8,574 nucleotides of DNA from Acidimicrobiales bacterium (GTDB lineage Bacteria > Actinomycetota > Acidimicrobiia > Acidimicrobiales > VFJN01): the NCBI GenBank assembly GCA_016936035.1, contig JAFGPU010000352.1, forward strand, positions 1 through 8,574, read 5' to 3'. The notes under the pieces were generated by a model, which had not been told where the DNA came from, searched no databases, and worked only from the letters and a program-made list of their open reading frames with translations. Made by a program: the position numbers and the translations under genes. Of the stretch, positions 6,643-8,574 are shown one piece after another; the first letter of the stretch is position 1, and every line of letters starts with the position of its first letter.

Positions 6643-7548
6643 CTACCCGTCGGCGTCGAGACGGCCTTCGCCGTACAGGTAGTCGGACAGCCGGGCGATG
6701 TCGTCCTCGTGCTCCTCGACGAAGGCGTCGTGCGCCTCGCGGCGGAGCCGGTCCTTCACCTCGTAGATGTCGGCCGCACAGTCGGCGAACAGCATCCCGC
6801 GGTCACGGCTGTTGGCCCGCTGGGCGTCGACGTCGGGGAGCGCCATGTTCTCACCGTCGACGTAGGCCCAGAACGTGATCTCGTTCAGCTCGGGAGCAGG
6901 GCTCATCCCGCCGGCGACCACGCAGTCGCGGAACTCGTCACGCAGGTCGTCCACCTCGGCCGCGCTGTCGATCTCGCGCAGATCGTCGAACCAGGCGCTG
7001 CGCATGCCCTGGTAGAGGTCGTTCGGCTCGCTCACCTCGGCGAAGTCGGCCTCGGCCGTGCACTCATCGAGCAGCTCGCGCTCGTCGTCGGTGTAGACGC
7101 GGTCCGCTGTCGCCATCTCGATGGCGGTGTAGTACTCGTCGTCGGTGGCGTAGTCGTCGCGCGAGATGCCCGGTGGGGGCTCCGTCACCGTCAGGGTGCG
7201 GCCCCGCTCGCGCAGCAGCGCGAGGTTGGGGAAGTCGCCCAGTGCCTCCTCCTCGGTGATGGACTCCCGGTCGGGGGGCGGTGTCGCCTCGTAGGACGAC
7301 ACGCCACCCCGGCGGGTGACGCACTCGGCGAGGTAGGCGTCCACCTGCTCGCGGAGCACGTGGACGACGACCACCTCGTCGATCGCCGAGTCGTAGTCGT
7401 GCGGCGCCACGGCGTTGGCGACGACCCCGTCGACGTCACCGCCCGCGGCGGGTACGTCGGCGCCGGCGCCGCCGTCGGACTCGGAGGTGCAGGCGACGAG
7501 CGCGAGCAGCACCGCGGCCTGCACCATCAGGTAGCGCTTCGTGCGCAT
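6643..7548 (-). CDS. Acidic four-cysteine lipoprotein, first gene of the exporter operon
   Basis: This 301-residue protein has a lipoprotein signal: MRTKRY, a hydrophobic core, and lipobox LVAC with Cys20 as the lipidated residue, followed by a Ser/Gly/Asp-rich tether. It should be anchored on the outer face of the membrane. The mature part is strongly acidic and mostly helical. It has four further cysteines: 76 (AECVTRRGG), 163 (DECTAEA), 209 (RDCVVAGGM) and 257 (ADCAAD). Two Cys-x-x-x-x-Gly-like units and two other cysteines suggest two disulfides. I recognise this as a pattern of actinobacterial lipoproteins near peptidoglycan-binding adaptor/ABC clusters, but no function is known to me. 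The ATG at 7548 is chosen for the GGAAG before it and a signal peptide of normal length; an upstream in-frame TTG (7581) would add 11 residues. It is probably a substrate-binding or envelope partner of the exporter. Confidence 0.85.
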   Translation of the reverse strand: MRTKRYLMVQAAVLLALVACTSESDGGAGADVPAAGGDVDGVVANAVAPHDYDSAIDEVVVVHVLREQVDAYLAECVTRRGGVSSYEATPPPDRESITEEEALGDFPNLALLRERGRTLTVTEPPPGISRDDYATDDEYYTAIEMATADRVYTDDERELLDECTAEADFAEVSEPNDLYQGMRSAWFDDLREIDSAAEVDDLRDEFRDCVVAGGMSPAPELNEITFWAYVDGENMALPDVDAQRANSRDRGMLFADCAADIYEVKDRLRREAHDAFVEEHEDDIARLSDYLYGEGRLDADG

Positions 7549-7551
7549 GGT

Positions 7552-7556
7552 CTTCC
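7552..7556 (-). promoter_or_regulatory. Ribosome binding site (GGAAG) supporting the lipoprotein start
   Basis: GGAAG lies three bases before the ATG at 7548, with a GGGGG run further upstream. The spacing is short, but together with the lipobox position it supports this start over the in-frame TTG 33 bases upstream. Confidence 0.45.
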
Positions 7557-7579
7557 GTTTGCCCCCAGCGGTTCTCGTC

Positions 7580-7585
7580 AAAGTA
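7580..7585 (-). promoter_or_regulatory. Candidate -10 element for the five-gene exporter operon
   Basis: TACTTT on the minus strand fits the actinobacterial TAnnnT -10 pattern and would give a leader of roughly 25 bases before the lipoprotein ATG. No good -35 is found 16-19 bases upstream, so the call is weak. A TTGACG at 7576-7581 has no -10 at a suitable distance. Confidence 0.3.
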
Positions 7586-7613
7586 GCTCGTCGTTCCTCG
7601 GAGGTGGTGCGGA

Positions 7614-7648
7614 CCGGGCGGTCGGAACGGTGCGTCCCGGCCGCCCGG
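7614..7648 (-). terminator. GC-rich hairpin after the small secreted protein gene, candidate terminator
   Basis: CCGGGCGG (7614-7621) is perfectly complementary to CCGCCCGG (7641-7648). Four more inner pairs, one a T·G wobble, give a 12-bp stem and an 11-base loop. It starts 21 bases beyond the stop of the secreted-protein gene and precedes the exporter operon, which suits termination between the two units. There is no T-run. Confidence 0.5.
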
Positions 7649-7669
7649 CCCCGACCACGTCGTGGATCT

Positions 7670-8140
7670 CTAGTACCGCCAGGTCGTCGTCGCGAAGAGC
7701 TGGAGGTGATGGCCGTGGTTGAACCGCCGACCGGACGTGAGGTTGGAGATGATCACCTTCCAGGGGCTCTGTGTGCCGGACTGCACATACGCCGTCGCGT
7801 TGCCCCACACGATCGCACCAGAGGCGTTGACGTAGCGGCCCCGCATGTAGCCCGGCTGTGACGCCCAGGACACGTTGGTGTCGTAGCAGCCGTTGGCGCC
7901 CTTCGTCTGGTAGGACGACGCGAAGCCGTACGTGTACGTTCCGTCGGACACAGTATACGCATCGTGGTCATGAGTGGATGCTTTGCACGTCTGCGCCCCG
8001 GCGGTTGCCGGAGATACGACGGCACCAACAGCTGTCATGCCCAACGCAACAGCGCTCCCCGCGGCGACCTTGCGTGCTCGCCGCGATCGCTTCTCAGCCG
8101 AGTCCGGGCGCGCCTGGGCGCGCGCGTCACGAAGCTTCAT
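7670..8140 (-). CDS. Small secreted protein of unknown family
   Basis: This is a 156-residue precursor. After a charged N-terminus (RSRRARK at 18-24), a hydrophobic stretch (VAAGSAVALGMTAVGAVV, 25-42) ends in SPATAGAQ, so signal peptidase I probably cuts after Ala47 or Ala49. The RR pair only loosely resembles a Tat motif; Sec export is more likely. The mature ~107 residues are rich in Thr, Ser, Tyr and Gly and look beta-stranded. Two cysteines (52 and 85) could form a disulfide, and a His-rich FNHGHHLQLF lies near the C-terminus. I recognise no family. GGGAGG lies 8 bases before the ATG, so the start is good. Codons such as GTA, TCT, AAA, ACT, CAT and TAT are common here and rare in the neighbours, suggesting later acquisition or low expression. 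Hairpin and gaps on both sides indicate its own transcript. Confidence 0.8.
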   Translation of the reverse strand: MKLRDARAQARPDSAEKRSRRARKVAAGSAVALGMTAVGAVVSPATAGAQTCKASTHDHDAYTVSDGTYTYGFASSYQTKGANGCYDTNVSWASQPGYMRGRYVNASGAIVWGNATAYVQSGTQSPWKVIISNLTSGRRFNHGHHLQLFATTTWRY

Positions 8141-8148
8141 CCTGCTGA

Positions 8149-8154
8149 CCTCCC
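8149..8154 (-). promoter_or_regulatory. Ribosome binding site GGGAGG of the secreted-protein gene
   Basis: GGGAGG lies 8 bases upstream of the ATG at 8140 and fixes that start. Just upstream, a small hairpin (8168-8182, ACCCC pairing with GGGGT) sits in the presumed leader. I see no convincing promoter hexamers in the 110-base gap. Confidence 0.65.
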
Positions 8155-8250
8155 TGCGGTGACCCCAACCCCCGTCCGGGGTGCGGCCACTGTGTCAGGC
8201 GGGACGGAACGTCTTCAAGCCCCTACACTTTGAGCTGGTACGGCGCTCTG

Positions 8251-8574
8251 TCAGGTCGACAGGATCGACACGCCGGCGGTGCCGGGGGCGCCGTAGAGCT
8301 GGGCGTAGCCCACCTTGGGCTCGCCGGGCACCTGGCGCTCGCCGGCCGCGCCCCGCAGCTGGAGCACCAGCTCGTGCACCTGGCGCAGGCCCGAGGCGCC
8401 GATGGGCTCGCCGTTGGCGATGAGGCCGCCGTCGGTGTTGACCGGTAGCGGCCCGCCGATCTCGGTGGCGCCCTCGGCCAGCATCTTCTCCTGCTCGCCG
8501 TGGGCGCAGAAGCCGTTCTCGGCCATGTGGATGACCTCGGCGCCGGCGTCGGTGTCCTGCAGCTGCACCACGTC
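8251..8574 (-). CDS. Thiolase-family protein (Ltp/SCP2-like), C-terminal fragment; 5' part outside the window
   Basis: These 107 residues are the C-terminal end of a thiolase fold. NGFCAHGEQEKMLAEG and the motif NTDGGLIANGEPIGASG followed by LRQVHELVLQLRG match the second half of actinobacterial lipid-transfer (SCP2/Ltp) thiolase-like proteins. The canonical GHP motif, whose histidine is catalytic, reads GEP. The canonical C-terminal Cys-x-Gly motif is replaced by AQLYGAPGTAG. The nucleophilic cysteine region lies outside the window. Family members cleave 3-ketoacyl-CoA by thiolysis; Ltp2-type members instead act as retro-aldolases in sterol side-chain removal. With two catalytic elements altered, a non-thiolytic role is plausible. 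The stop at 8251-8253 is followed by a 110-base gap. Confidence 0.88.
   Translation of the reverse strand, partial: DVVQLQDTDAGAEVIHMAENGFCAHGEQEKMLAEGATEIGGPLPVNTDGGLIANGEPIGASGLRQVHELVLQLRGAAGERQVPGEPKVGYAQLYGAPGTAGVSILST

Noticed and set aside
7576..7581. TTGACG before the lipoprotein gene as a -35 element
   Set aside because: The positions 17-18 bases downstream read ACGGAA/CGGAAG, which do not resemble a -10 and overlap the ribosome binding site.
7670..8140. Twin-arginine (Tat) export of the small secreted protein
   Set aside because: The RR pair is followed by A-R-K instead of the x-F-L-K consensus, and the hydrophobic core fits an ordinary Sec signal.
8190..8255. Near-direct repeat CCTGACAsAG at 8190-8199 and 8246-8255
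   Set aside because: It is only ten bases with one mismatch. One copy overlaps the thiolase stop codon and nothing promoter-like is placed around it, so coincidence is the simpler reading.

Overview
The window reads as chromosomal DNA of a very GC-rich actinobacterium. The evidence is strong G/C bias at third codon positions, frequent GTG starts, a likely leaderless promoter, and families common in mycobacteria and Acidimicrobiia: Ltp-type thiolases, degenerate acyl-CoA dehydrogenases, actinobacterial Amidohydro_2 proteins, and peptidoglycan-binding HlyD adaptors. An acidimicrobial relative is my best guess, but the sequence does not prove it. All nine genes lie on the minus strand, so transcription runs from high to low coordinates. 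The long open frames on the plus strand are antisense artefacts of GC bias. No RNA gene, CRISPR array, insertion sequence or origin was seen, and no gap without a gene exceeds 150 bases.

In transcription order, the window opens at the right with the C-terminal 107 residues of an Ltp/SCP2-like thiolase (8251-8574). It lacks the usual GHP histidine and the C-terminal cysteine. A 110-base gap leads to a small secreted protein of unknown family (7670-8140), whose codon use is visibly less GC-biased. A 121-base gap with a strong hairpin follows.

Next comes a tight five-gene operon (2317-7548). It encodes a lipoprotein with four extra cysteines, a GNAT-type acyltransferase with an N-terminal domain that looks like an acyl carrier protein without its serine, a HlyD/MacA-like adaptor carrying a peptidoglycan-binding domain, a MacB/LolD-type ABC ATPase, and a MacB/FtsX-type permease. 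Junctions are 4 bases, a 4-base GTGA overlap, 4 bases and 8 bases. Adaptor, ATPase and permease should form a MacAB-like export or envelope complex. The lipoprotein and the GNAT protein are its uncharacterised partners and the most interesting part of the window.

The last unit starts after a 149-base gap holding a terminator-like hairpin and a good promoter whose predicted start falls on the next ATG. It encodes an amidohydrolase (977-2167) and, 4 bases on, an acyl-CoA dehydrogenase (1-972) cut by the left edge. With the thiolase fragment, this frames the exporter operon with acyl-CoA or steroid-type catabolic genes; the exact substrate cannot be read from the sequence.
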